A DNA stretch of 38,249 bases. Origin: Aureispira sp. (GTDB lineage Bacteria; Bacteroidota; Bacteroidia; Chitinophagales; Saprospiraceae). Shown one piece after another: positions 8,481-16,546 of the stretch (position 1 is its first letter; each line of letters starts with the position of its first letter). The stretch lies in contig JAAEPD010000363.1 of assembly GCA_024222455.1 (NCBI GenBank), positions 1-38,249 on the forward strand, written 5' to 3'. The notes beneath the pieces were generated by a model. The model ran no database searches and was not told the origin of the DNA. It saw only the letters and a list, made by a program, of their open reading frames with translations. The translations under genes and the position numbers were made by a program.

Positions 8481-9083
8481 ATGAAAACGGTAGCTTATTT
8501 AAGAGTTTCTACAGCAGAACAGGATTTGACTAAAAATAAGGCAGATTTGTTGTTTTTGGCCAATGAGAAGGATTTGGGGAGAGTAGAATTTGTGGAAGAG
8601 GTCGTTTCAGGGAGGGTATCTTGGCGAAAAAGGAAAATTGCTACAGTTTTAGATAATTTAAAGGAAGGGGACAATTTGTTGCTAAATGAGTTGTCTAGAA
8701 TTGGACGGTCTATGTTGGAGATTATGGAAGTCTTATCTATTGCTTTAGACAAAAAAGTGAATGTTTATAGCATCAAAGGAAATTGGCAATTAGATGGTTC
8801 TTTGCAAAGCAAAATAATGGCTATGGTGTTTTCGATGGCAGCCGAAATAGAAAGGGACTTGATTAGTCAACGCACAAAGGAGGCTTTAAGGGCTAGAAAG
8901 GCTAGTGGCAAAAAATTAGGCCGCCCAAAAGGGACAGGTAAAAGTAAGTTAGATCAATTTCGGCCAGAAATAGAAGCTTTGCTCAATAATGGAGCAACCC
9001 AAAAATTTATAGCCAATCGATATAAAACTACAGAGGCTAATCTTCATCGATGGCTCAAACGACACCATTTACTTAGAAAGTGA
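8481..9083 (+). CDS. Serine recombinase (resolvase/invertase family), 200 aa
   Basis: The N-terminal catalytic domain (about 1-135) begins YLRVSTAEQD with the nucleophile Ser10. The active-site Arg motif ELSRIGRS (Arg73, Arg76) and the E-helix region (MAAEIERDLISQRTKEAL) are present. A hinge rich in K/G (KKLGRPKGTGKSK) leads to a C-terminal Hin-like helix-turn-helix (about 155-200, ending RWLKRHHLL). Length and layout match small DNA resolvases and invertases, which break both strands through a Ser-phosphate link and rejoin them. No transposase or invertible segment is visible beside it, so its target is unknown. Its last 15 bp overlap the end of the convergent gene. Two dyads lie directly upstream. 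Confidence 0.92.
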   Translation: MKTVAYLRVSTAEQDLTKNKADLLFLANEKDLGRVEFVEEVVSGRVSWRKRKIATVLDNLKEGDNLLLNELSRIGRSMLEIMEVLSIALDKKVNVYSIKGNWQLDGSLQSKIMAMVFSMAAEIERDLISQRTKEALRARKASGKKLGRPKGTGKSKLDQFRPEIEALLNNGATQKFIANRYKTTEANLHRWLKRHHLLRK

Positions 9084-9914
9084 TTCTTTTTGTAGAATAT
9101 CTAAAAGCTGTTTCTTTTTAGTTTTGTAGTCACCTATTGGTTGCCAATTTTTTAAAATAGCCTGAGCTTTGGGAGTTTGTTGAGTTTGTTGGTAGGCCAA
9201 AGCAGAATACCATTTTATATCATTCTGATCTATTTTATTGGAGCGTTTGAGTTGTTCAAATATTGGAATCGCCTCATTTGCTTCACCTTTACTCATATAT
9301 GAAATAGCTAAGTAAAATTTGCTAAGGTGGTTGAACTCATGTTTAGGATTTAAGGCTAAAAAAGTTTTGATTTGATCTATACTAGCAACATAATCTTTAT
9401 TATTGTAAGCTACCATTGCCTTTTGCAGTCCCTCCAAAGCTTCTTTTTGGGGAGCCCCACCAAAACCACTTTCTGATAATTCTTTAGCTATACTTTCTGA
9501 CAATAAATCAGGGTGGGGACTATATAATTGATCTACTAAGGCAATTTCAGTATTATCATTGTTACTATTAGAATCTGTAATCAACCAATCTCGACCAACC
9601 CAAATTAGTAAAATAATGCAAGCTGCAGCCAAACCTATCCTAACAAAACGACTAAGGTTGATAATAGGTGTTTTGGGAGAATGAACTTCTTTGAAAAAGC
9701 CTTCTTGTTCTAGTTCAGAAGATACTACACCTATATTTTTGCGTAAATCTTGCTCTCCCTTTTGCTGAATACTAGAAACTAGTTTTGAATCTTGCTCAAA
9801 AAAACCTTCTTGTTCCAATTCTGCATTTATTTGTTGGAGCTTCTTTTTTTCTTGCTTTTGTCCAAACAAACCAATGCCTTTTATAAAATCATCTTCTGTG
9901 TAATTCTGCTCCAT
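9069..9914 (-). CDS. Membrane-anchored TPR protein, probable anti-sigma partner, 281 aa
   Basis: The N-terminal cytoplasmic part (1-87) is charged and contains a duplicated motif, ELEQEGFF, at residues 32-39 and 67-74. One membrane helix follows (about 90-108, IGLAAACIILLIWVG). The C-terminal half, probably periplasmic, has TPR-like helical pairs (ALEGLQKAMVAYNNKDYVASIDQIKTFLALNP and the next units). It lies 74 bp downstream of the ECF sigma gene on the same strand, an arrangement common in Bacteroidota in which the membrane protein holds or tunes its sigma factor. It lacks the ZAS-type Cys/His motif of classical anti-sigma factors, so this role is inferred from context and topology. Confidence 0.65.
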   Translation of the reverse strand: MEQNYTEDDFIKGIGLFGQKQEKKKLQQINAELEQEGFFEQDSKLVSSIQQKGEQDLRKNIGVVSSELEQEGFFKEVHSPKTPIINLSRFVRIGLAAACIILLIWVGRDWLITDSNSNNDNTEIALVDQLYSPHPDLLSESIAKELSESGFGGAPQKEALEGLQKAMVAYNNKDYVASIDQIKTFLALNPKHEFNHLSKFYLAISYMSKGEANEAIPIFEQLKRSNKIDQNDIKWYSALAYQQTQQTPKAQAILKNWQPIGDYKTKKKQLLDILQKESLSK

Positions 9915-9956
9915 ATAATTATAGGATATATTTTTTTGAGAAAAAAGAACCTTCGC

Positions 9957-9996
9957 AGTCTAATATCTAAATTCTAATTGTCTGATATCTAATCTC
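9957..9996. repeat. Intergenic word-like repeat (TCTAATATCTAA type)
   Basis: Degenerate repetition of CTAATATCTAAATTCTAA and CTGATATCTAATCTC fills the gap between the sigma gene and its partner and overlaps the sigma stop codon. It resembles the repeats at 14071, 21162 and 21618. Function unknown. Confidence 0.5.
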
Positions 9997-10570
9997 CCCC
10001 TTTCCAACTCTCCAACACCTTTTTTTTGAACCCATCCATACAACGTTTTTTCTTTACTTTGACAAACCCATCAGAGTAATCCATTTCTTTGGCAATTTCT
10101 TTCAAAGACATTTTCTTGAAATAGAAAGCAACCAATAACTTTTGGCAATCCTCTTTTATGGTAGCCAAGACCTCACTAATATGTTCATGTTTGGCCTCTA
10201 TAAGCACCTTTTCTTCCAACTCATCAACTTGTACTAAAGGAACATGTGATTCTGGTTCATCCAAAACTAAGTCAATGGGCTTTTTACTATGCTTTCGAAG
10301 CTGTTTCAACCACAAATTTCGAGTGATAGCATACATATAAGTAGGTATAGCAGCAGTCAACACAAAATCAGGTAAACGCAATTTTTTTAGAAAAACAACC
10401 AACACTTCTTGAAATAAATCTTTAGCATCATCAGTTGTACCATTATTATTTGTAATAAATTTAGCACAAACAGGGTAAGCCATTTTATAAACTTCCTTAA
10501 TGGCAGTCGATTTGCCCAATCGAAGTTGATCTAGTAATTCTAATTTATTTTTAGGATCATTCAAATTCAT
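9989..10570 (-). CDS. ECF-type RNA polymerase sigma factor, 193 aa
   Basis: The sigma-70 region 2 pattern is clear: AKDLFQEVLVVFLKKL (residues about 48-63), then IPTYMYAITRNLWLKQLRKHSK, the core-binding and -10 recognition helix. Region 4 at the C-terminus has CQKLLVAFYFKKMSLKEIAKEMDYSDGFVKVKKKRCMDGFKK, a helix-turn-helix for the -35 element. The size suits group IV sigma factors. It would redirect RNA polymerase to a small regulon under control of the downstream membrane protein. The divergent metalloprotease gene is a natural candidate target; a perfect dyad lies between them. Confidence 0.9.
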   Translation of the reverse strand: MNLNDPKNKLELLDQLRLGKSTAIKEVYKMAYPVCAKFITNNNGTTDDAKDLFQEVLVVFLKKLRLPDFVLTAAIPTYMYAITRNLWLKQLRKHSKKPIDLVLDEPESHVPLVQVDELEEKVLIEAKHEHISEVLATIKEDCQKLLVAFYFKKMSLKEIAKEMDYSDGFVKVKKKRCMDGFKKKVLESWKGGD

Positions 10571-10650
10571 GCACTAATATACATTAGTTCACCGATTTTT
10601 TTTGAATCATTTTTAACAACTTCTGTTATAGAATACAGATTTTAGAAGAA

Positions 10651-10672
10651 AAGTTATCAGTATTGATAACTT
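10651..10672. promoter_or_regulatory. Perfect 9+9 bp dyad in the divergent sigma/protease promoter region
   Basis: AAGTTATCA and TGATAACTT flank a 4-nt centre (GTAT). It sits 80 bp before the sigma start and 49 bp before the protease start. Arm length and spacing fit a dimeric regulator operator. Nothing in the window identifies the protein that would bind. Confidence 0.55.
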
Positions 10673-10689
10673 ATAAGGGCTAAAGGGGA

Positions 10690-10698
10690 TAGTATAAT
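10690..10698 (+). promoter_or_regulatory. TAGTATAAT element 23 bp upstream of the metalloprotease
   Basis: The same 9-mer is found upstream of the genes at 6835, 8481 and 15746. A promoter role is inferred. Confidence 0.35.
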
Positions 10699-10721
10699 AT
10701 AACTTTTAACTATAGGTTTAA

Positions 10722-12299
10722 ATGATGTTAAGATATATATATATAGTGTTGTTGTTATTAGGATGGGGAGTATCAACTGCCCAAATAGAACTCTCTACAC
10801 AAAACCCTACCTACAAAACAGTCCAAAAAGTTTATGATAAGATATGTAAAGCAGCTGGAGATTATAGAGCAGAACTACCTCAGTTGGTAGTGATGGATAG
10901 AGTCTTGAGAGTGGCTTCTTATCGAAGTTATGACAATAAATTGATTATAGAAAAAAAGGCTTTTGATATTTGTAAGAGTCTAGGAAAAGATAAAATGGAG
11001 AGTGCTTTAGCCTTTTTGATAGGGCATGAATTAACCCATTTTTATCAAAAACATGATTGGGGAGGAGAAGGTGGTGAATCTGGTTTTGGGACTAATTTTT
11101 TGATGGATCATGAAGCTTTTTCAGAACATGTGCATCATGAAGAAGAAGCAGACACTTATGGTGCTTTTGTTGCTTATTTGGCTGGATATGAGGTTTTGAG
11201 TATTATACCAGAAGTATTAGAGGCTATTTATAAGAGTTATGCTTTGAAGGATAAAATGATGAATTATCCATCTCTCAAAGAGCGTAAGGCTGTAGTGTCA
11301 AAGGTAGAGGGAAAGATCAAAGAATTGATTAGGATTTATGATAATGCAAACTATTTTGCAGCCATAGGTTGGAATATGCAAGCTTTGAGTTGTTATAATC
11401 ATTTGCTTAAGTTTGTAAAAACTAAAGAGTTATATAATAATATAGCTATGGTTTATTTGTCTGTGGCTTTGGTGCAAATTGAAGATGATACTCCAATTTT
11501 TGAATATCCTATTAAGGTTGATTTAGACTATACTTTGAGAGATTATTCCTTTTTTCAGGGACGATCTAAAACACTAAAAAATGCTCAAACCTATCTCAAA
11601 AAAGCTATAGAATTAGATCCTAATTATCATACAGCACACCTAAATTTAGCATGTGTATATGATGCTCAATCTAAATATGATTTAGCCTCACTTCATTTAG
11701 CTAGAGTAGCAACACCAACTGATTTAGAAGTCGCTCAAATTACTATGATTAAAGGAATTATGGCTGTCCATCAAGGCCATAAAATGGAAGCAGAGTCATT
11801 GTTTAATACCATAACTCATGAATCTCTAAAAGGGCTAGCAGAGCAAAATAGAAGGGTGCTAAAAGGAGAGGAAAACTCCATTCAAAATAGTTATAATGCC
11901 AACTCTAGAGAATCCTCAATCAATAAGCTTCTTTTGGAAGCTAGCCAACTAAATTTAGATAATAATATAGCTTTTGAAGCCAACGATTTTTTTGAACTGA
12001 GCTTGAGTCATCAATCACTTAAGGATAATTCTATAACTCTATTTAATGTAGAGAATAAATTGGAAGGTCACCTCAAAAAACACATATTATACCATAGCAA
12101 TTCTAAGAGTTTTGCACTTTCTAAAAAGGTCATATTACCAACCAATATTAAACAATTAATACAAAAACCTCAACACTATAATTATCGATTGGTGCAACAC
12201 TCAAAAGGGACTTTTTTGGTGTCAAATGCTCAAGGCCTAATTTTGTCTATAGACAAGAAAAATAGAGTAGAGGAGTGGGCTATATTTGGAGTTTATTAA
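10722..12299 (+). CDS. Secreted M48-like zinc metalloprotease with TPR repeats, 525 aa
   Basis: A signal peptide (IYIVLLLLGWGVSTAQ) precedes a protease domain. The HExxH motif is HELTH (His102, Glu103, His106), and the third ligand is probably a Glu in HHEEEADTYG (about 139-147), as in M48 peptidases. A His-rich segment lies between them. From about residue 215 the protein has TPR-like helical repeats (YFAAIGWNMQALSCYNHLLKF; AQTYLKKAIELDPNYHTAHLNLACVY), then a beta-rich tail. It probably acts on proteins outside the cytoplasm. Such M48-TPR fusions occur widely (BepA-like proteins of the outer-membrane assembly pathway are one example), but orthology is not claimed. It is divergent from the ECF sigma operon. 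Confidence 0.85.
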   Translation: MMLRYIYIVLLLLGWGVSTAQIELSTQNPTYKTVQKVYDKICKAAGDYRAELPQLVVMDRVLRVASYRSYDNKLIIEKKAFDICKSLGKDKMESALAFLIGHELTHFYQKHDWGGEGGESGFGTNFLMDHEAFSEHVHHEEEADTYGAFVAYLAGYEVLSIIPEVLEAIYKSYALKDKMMNYPSLKERKAVVSKVEGKIKELIRIYDNANYFAAIGWNMQALSCYNHLLKFVKTKELYNNIAMVYLSVALVQIEDDTPIFEYPIKVDLDYTLRDYSFFQGRSKTLKNAQTYLKKAIELDPNYHTAHLNLACVYDAQSKYDLASLHLARVATPTDLEVAQITMIKGIMAVHQGHKMEAESLFNTITHESLKGLAEQNRRVLKGEENSIQNSYNANSRESSINKLLLEASQLNLDNNIAFEANDFFELSLSHQSLKDNSITLFNVENKLEGHLKKHILYHSNSKSFALSKKVILPTNIKQLIQKPQHYNYRLVQHSKGTFLVSNAQGLILSIDKKNRVEEWAIFGVY

Positions 12300-12600
12300 A
12301 TACTTTTTTGAGCTTAGAGTCTAACTGCCCATAAATCTAAAGTTTAGGAGACTATACAGTTTGCTAACTTTTTTTTGGTTTTTTATCAAAAAGTCATAAT
12401 TTGTAAAGCTTTATAAATGAAGTTACTCCCATATTAGGGTAACTTCATTTGTATTTTTATTAAAATTATAATATTTGAGATCCACTTATTTTTGCGCAAA
12501 AAATTGAATGCAATTCAGTTATATTCAATGCTTTACCCACCTTTGTTACTTATATAAACTATAAAGGCTGCAAAAAATAAGAATTAACATTTAAAAGAAT
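12300..12600. other. Gene-free stretch between the metalloprotease and the catabolic cluster
   Basis: It contains the terminator at 12415-12457 and an AT-rich leader before the dehydrogenase start at 12601. No open frame, tRNA or repeat is seen. The promoter of the catabolic cluster should lie in the second half (12460-12600), but I cannot place it with confidence. Confidence 0.6.
12415..12457 (+). terminator. Rho-independent terminator before the catabolic cluster
   Basis: AAATGAAGTTAC pairs with GTAACTTCATTT and is followed by a T-rich tract (GTATTTTT). It marks the boundary between the metalloprotease gene and the pyrimidine cluster. Confidence 0.8.
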
Positions 12601-14064
12601 ATGGAAACATTAACACCAATCAAGTCTGGCAACTATATTGATGGTCAGTTGGTAAAAGAGAATTTTGAGACATTAGATGTATTGAGTCCATCAACAGGAG
12701 AAGTTATTTCTTCTGTATATCTTTCTGATGCTTCAGCTGTAGATAAAGCTGTTCAAACAGCAAAAGAAGCTTTTGTAGAATGGTCTTCTCGTACACTAAA
12801 AGAGCGTATACAAATCTTTTTTAAGTTTAGAGCTTTATTAGAAAAACATAAAGAGGAACTAACACATTTAGTTTATCTCGAAAATGGTAAAATACATAGC
12901 GAAGCAGCTGCAGAAGTAGCTAAAGGTATTGAATTGTGTGAGTTTGCTTGCTCTTTACCTCAAATCGTTAATGATGAAATACAAGAAGTATCTAAAGGCG
13001 TAGAATGTCGTACAAGTCATGTTCCATTGGGTGTTGTGGCTTCTATCACACCATTCAACTTTCCACACATGGTTCCTTTATGGTCTATTCCTAATGCTAT
13101 TGCATTGGGGAACTGTATGATCTTGAAACCTTCTGAAATGACACCTCTAAGTGCTGTTCGTATAGCAGAACTTTTGGAAGAGGCTGGTTTGCCTAAAGGT
13201 GTTATTAATATAGTAAATGGAGGAAAAGATGCTGTAGAAGCTATTTGTGATCATCCTGATATTAAAGCAGTATCTTTTGTAGGTTCTACTAAAGTAGCCA
13301 AATTGGTATATATCCGTGCGAGTGCTAGTCTCAAACGTTGTGCTGCATTGGGTGGTGCCAAAAATCACTTGATTGTATTGGAAGATGCTCATGTAGATAT
13401 GGCTGCTACTAATATTGCTGCATCTATGTCTGGTTGTGCTGGACAACGTTGTATGGCAGCATCTGCTATGGTAGGTGTTGGTAAAATTGATCACATTGTA
13501 GAGCGTTTGTGTGAAGAAGCTCGCAAGATTGTTCCTGGTGATAACTTAGGAGCTGTTATTACAGCTGCTGCCAAAGAGCGAATTGAGCGTTATATTACAG
13601 AGGCTGAAGCTGCTGGTGCCAAGGTTTTGGTAGATGGTAGAAACGCTACTGTAAAAGGTAAAGAAGGTGGTTTTTATGTGGCTCCAACTGTGATTGACAA
13701 TGTAACTCCTGACATGAAAATAGCTAAAGAAGAGGTGTTTGGACCTGTATTAGCCATTATTCGCGCAGAAACGGTTGATGAAGCTATTGCTATCGAAAAC
13801 AGTTCTAACTATGGTAATGCTGCATCTGTATTTACGCAAAGTGGAGGTTTAGCTCGCTATATTATGGATAGAGTAAGTGCTGGTATGACTGGTGTTAATA
13901 TTGGTGTACCTGTTCCTCGTGAACCATTCTCTTTTGGTGGTTGGAATGAGTCTCGTTTTGGCTCACATGATATTACTGGTCGTAGTTCTATTGCATTTTG
14001 GACTCGCTTGAAGAAAACAACTACTAAGTGGAACCCTGAGGCTCGCACCAATTGGATGAGCTAA
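12601..14064 (+). CDS. mmsA: CoA-acylating (methyl)malonate-semialdehyde dehydrogenase, 487 aa
   Basis: It belongs to the aldehyde dehydrogenase superfamily, with the features of the CoA-dependent MMSDH branch. ITPFNFPHMVPLW lies at 149-161. SFVGST (225-230) is followed by ALGGAKNH (249-256), where typical ALDHs carry a catalytic Glu. The nucleophile is Cys284 in SGCAGQRCMA. Length is normal (about 480-500 aa). The enzyme oxidises malonate semialdehyde (or methylmalonate semialdehyde) with NAD+ and CoA to acetyl-CoA (or propionyl-CoA) and CO2. Next to a beta-alanine-type transaminase and the complete uracil-reduction genes, its likely task here is the last step, malonate semialdehyde to acetyl-CoA. 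Valine or inositol breakdown is an alternative for this family, but no such genes are seen nearby. Confidence 0.92.
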   Translation: METLTPIKSGNYIDGQLVKENFETLDVLSPSTGEVISSVYLSDASAVDKAVQTAKEAFVEWSSRTLKERIQIFFKFRALLEKHKEELTHLVYLENGKIHSEAAAEVAKGIELCEFACSLPQIVNDEIQEVSKGVECRTSHVPLGVVASITPFNFPHMVPLWSIPNAIALGNCMILKPSEMTPLSAVRIAELLEEAGLPKGVINIVNGGKDAVEAICDHPDIKAVSFVGSTKVAKLVYIRASASLKRCAALGGAKNHLIVLEDAHVDMAATNIAASMSGCAGQRCMAASAMVGVGKIDHIVERLCEEARKIVPGDNLGAVITAAAKERIERYITEAEAAGAKVLVDGRNATVKGKEGGFYVAPTVIDNVTPDMKIAKEEVFGPVLAIIRAETVDEAIAIENSSNYGNAASVFTQSGGLARYIMDRVSAGMTGVNIGVPVPREPFSFGGWNESRFGSHDITGRSSIAFWTRLKKTTTKWNPEARTNWMS

Positions 14065-14070
14065 GAATAA

Positions 14071-14176
14071 TTTATAGTTGATAGTGAATAGTTTATAGTT
14101 AGATTTTTCTTTATAACTATTCATTATCAACTACCTTATACCTATCAACTATAAACTCTCAATTATCAACTACAAA
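14071..14176. repeat. Intergenic inverted word-like repeat (TAGTTGATAGTGAATAG type)
   Basis: The arm at 14075-14097 is nearly the reverse complement of 14112-14133, forming an imperfect 22-bp hairpin. Two further partial copies (ATCAACTATAAACT near 14144 and ATTATCAACTAC near 14162) follow. It fills the whole gap between the dehydrogenase and the aminotransferase. It may be a transcript-stability or attenuation structure, or a mobile repeat; the sequence does not decide. Confidence 0.6.
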
Positions 14177-14178
14177 AA

Positions 14179-15525
14179 ATGAGTGTAACAACAAAATCAG
14201 AAGTAGAAGCTATTCTACAACAAAACCTAGATCATACCTTCTTTTCATGGTCTAAGCAAGGTGGCTTGAATCCTATCAATGCCAAAACAGCTAAAGGTGT
14301 ATATATATATGACCAAGATGGTAAAAAATATATCGATTTTTCATCTCAACTAATGAATGTCAATATCGGACATGGCCATCCTGCTGTAGCAGAGGCTGTT
14401 GCCAAACAAATGGCAGAACTGAGTTTTGTAGCACCAAGTATGGCTACAGAAGTTAGAGGTAAATTGGGTGCTAAATTGGCTGAAATTACACCTGGTGATT
14501 TAACCAAAACCTTCTTTACATTAGGAGGTGCAGAAGCTATTGAAAATGCAATTAAACTGGCAAGAGTTTATTCTGGTCGTCATAAGATTGTGACTAATTA
14601 TCGCTCTTATCATGGAGCTACTATGGGCGCAATGACGGCAGGTGGAGATCCTCGTCGCCATCCTGTAGATGTACAACAAAATCCAAATGTAGTACATGTA
14701 GAAAACCCTTATTTCTATAGATGCCCTTGGTATAGCGAAACCATAGAACAGTGTGGAGAACGTGCTTTACGAAATTTAGAGCAAGTATTGAAATACGAAA
14801 ATCCAAATAGTGTTGCAGCTATCTTAATGGAAGGAGAATCTGGAACTTCAGGCTGTATCAAATATCCACCATTCTACCTCAAAAAGGTGCGTGAATTGTG
14901 TGATAAATATGGCATTTTATTGATCATAGACGAAGTAATGAGTGGTTTTGGTCGTACCGGAAAATGGTTTGGTATTGACAACCATGAAGTGACACCTGAT
15001 ATCATGTGTATGGCTAAAGGCCTGACAGCTGGTTATCTACCATTAGGTGCTATGATTGTACGTCCTCATATTGCAGAAGCTTTTAATGATAGAGCATTAC
15101 CTTTAGGTTTGACCTATTCTGCTCATGCAGTAGCTTGTGCAGCAGCTTTAGAGGTTTTGGATATTTATGAACGTGAAAACTTGATTGAAAATGCTGTAGA
15201 ATTGGGAGCATATCTAGATCAAAGAATGGAGGATTTGAAGGCTAAACACCCATCTATAGGTGATTGGAGAAATACAGGTATGTTGGGAGCTATTGAGTTG
15301 GTTAAAAACAGAGATAGCAAAGAACCTATGAGTGAGTGGAATCAACCATTGACAGAAGCAATGAGCAAAGTGAAAGCTAAAATTGCAGAATTAGGTATGT
15401 TTACTTTTGTTAAGTGGAATATGATTTTTGTAGCTCCACCCCTTACTAGTACTAAAGAGCAAATTGATGAGGGGTTAAATATTTTATCACAAGCCATTAG
15501 CATAGCTGATGAGTATTGTAATTAA
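14179..15525 (+). CDS. Class III aminotransferase, likely beta-alanine transaminase, 448 aa
   Basis: A PLP-dependent class III (omega) aminotransferase. LGGAEAIENAIKLAR (115-129) binds phosphate, YRSYHGATMGAM lies at 141-152, LLIIDEVMSGFGRTGKWF carries Asp251, and the Schiff-base Lys is Lys280 in CMAKGLTAGYLPLGA. Length is typical. The family moves amino groups from omega-amino acids such as beta-alanine, GABA or taurine to pyruvate or 2-oxoglutarate. Its place directly after malonate-semialdehyde dehydrogenase and among the uracil catabolic genes suggests beta-alanine to malonate semialdehyde. The acceptor cannot be told from the sequence. Confidence 0.85.
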   Translation: MSVTTKSEVEAILQQNLDHTFFSWSKQGGLNPINAKTAKGVYIYDQDGKKYIDFSSQLMNVNIGHGHPAVAEAVAKQMAELSFVAPSMATEVRGKLGAKLAEITPGDLTKTFFTLGGAEAIENAIKLARVYSGRHKIVTNYRSYHGATMGAMTAGGDPRRHPVDVQQNPNVVHVENPYFYRCPWYSETIEQCGERALRNLEQVLKYENPNSVAAILMEGESGTSGCIKYPPFYLKKVRELCDKYGILLIIDEVMSGFGRTGKWFGIDNHEVTPDIMCMAKGLTAGYLPLGAMIVRPHIAEAFNDRALPLGLTYSAHAVACAAALEVLDIYERENLIENAVELGAYLDQRMEDLKAKHPSIGDWRNTGMLGAIELVKNRDSKEPMSEWNQPLTEAMSKVKAKIAELGMFTFVKWNMIFVAPPLTSTKEQIDEGLNILSQAISIADEYCN

Positions 15526-15612
15526 AATATTCACCTTTACTGAAAGATTATAAAAAATCCTATATAGGTAAGATGAATTTTAGTAGGATAGTGGCTGATT
15601 AACTGATAAAAA

Positions 15613-15649
15613 TGAGGAACTGAGTAGTTTTTTGCTACTCAATTCCTCA
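15613..15649 (+). terminator. Strong hairpin after the aminotransferase, terminator-like
   Basis: TGAGGAACTGAGTAG pairs with CTACTCAATTCCTCA at 14 of 15 positions around a 7-nt loop. It is not followed by a U-tract, so it may be a processing or stabilising hairpin rather than a classic terminator. Confidence 0.45.
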
Positions 15650-15717
15650 ACATTCTCAATTAATCAAAAGGTAATTTATGCTAAAACTGATTGTTTTGAT
15701 TTACCTTAAATTTTAAA

Positions 15718-15735
15718 TAGTATAATTAATATTAA
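15718..15735 (+). promoter_or_regulatory. 18-mer with TAGTATAAT just before the lipoprotein gene
   Basis: Identical over 18 bp to 8380-8397 and ending 10 bp before the ATG at 15746. The nearness to the start means it may lie in the leader rather than at -10. Its role is inferred. Confidence 0.4.
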
Positions 15736-15745
15736 AATACAGACT

Positions 15746-16402
15746 ATGTGCTTAAGACATCTTTTAGTAATGCTACTCATTGCAGTAGGACTTATTTCTT
15801 GTGGAGAAACTGCCACAGAAAATGGTAACACAAATACTGCTGATACAACAGCCACAAATCAAACTGATCTTACCACAAATGGAGAAGGGGATGATATTAT
15901 GGAAGATCCTGCAGAAGCACAACTAGCACAATTGGAAGCACTCAACCAATGGAAGCGTTTTTTGGATGCTCATGATGGTGAACTTAGTGTAGAAAAACTG
16001 GAATATGGTTGTGATCATTGGGGAGGAAATGTTACTTACACACATGATGGAGAGTCCTTAAGAGTAATTTCTGTGTTGAATGCAGCAGAACATGGTCATA
16101 GTTTAGACAAGTATTATTTTGATGAGAATGATGCTTTAGTCATGATTCTTTTTGAGAATGGATCTTGGATTGGAGATAGAGACGAAATAACACAAACTTT
16201 ATACTACATTAGTAATAATGCCCCTTTTTATGCCACACGCAAGAGTGTAGAAGGCCCAACTAAAGAGATTGAAACAATATTAGCTGCTGCTGAAATGCAA
16301 GAAATAGAAGCTGATCTTAAAGGATTTGACTCAATAGTGAGCAAAATTTCTGATTATAAAGGGCTGAATGCTGAAAATATAGAAGCATTTTTCTGCGACT
16401 AA
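15746..16402 (+). CDS. Lipoprotein of unknown function, 218 aa
   Basis: The lipobox LISC (Cys19) follows a hydrophobic signal (HLLVMLLIAVG), so the protein is probably lipid-anchored. A Thr/Asn-rich linker (about 20-50) precedes a compact domain with LEYGCDHWGGNVTYTHDGESL and DKYYFDENDALVMILFENGSW, an alternating-strand pattern. No family is recognised. It sits inside the pyrimidine cluster but has its own hairpin before it and a terminator after it, so the link may be positional only. A nucleobase-binding role is possible but unsupported. Confidence 0.75.
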   Translation: MCLRHLLVMLLIAVGLISCGETATENGNTNTADTTATNQTDLTTNGEGDDIMEDPAEAQLAQLEALNQWKRFLDAHDGELSVEKLEYGCDHWGGNVTYTHDGESLRVISVLNAAEHGHSLDKYYFDENDALVMILFENGSWIGDRDEITQTLYYISNNAPFYATRKSVEGPTKEIETILAAAEMQEIEADLKGFDSIVSKISDYKGLNAENIEAFFCD

Positions 16403-16413
16403 GTACTCCTAAA

Positions 16414-16464
16414 ACAAAAAGACCTATAAAGACATATATTGTTTCTATAGGTCTTGTTTGTTTT
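16414..16464 (+). terminator. Rho-independent terminator after the lipoprotein
   Basis: AAGACCTATA pairs with TATAGGTCTT across a 17-nt loop, extended by A/T flanks and followed by GTTTGTTTTTA. Confidence 0.75.
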
Positions 16465-16546
16465 TAACACAAAACACTATGAGTTGCTAAATTTCTTAGT
16501 TTTGATTATCAAAATCTAAAAAATGGTGAGCTATTAAAAACATATT

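Noticed and set aside
8481-9083. Invertible DNA switch around the serine recombinase
   Set aside because: I saw no matching pair of inverted crossover sites around the gene, so an invertase role is not claimed.
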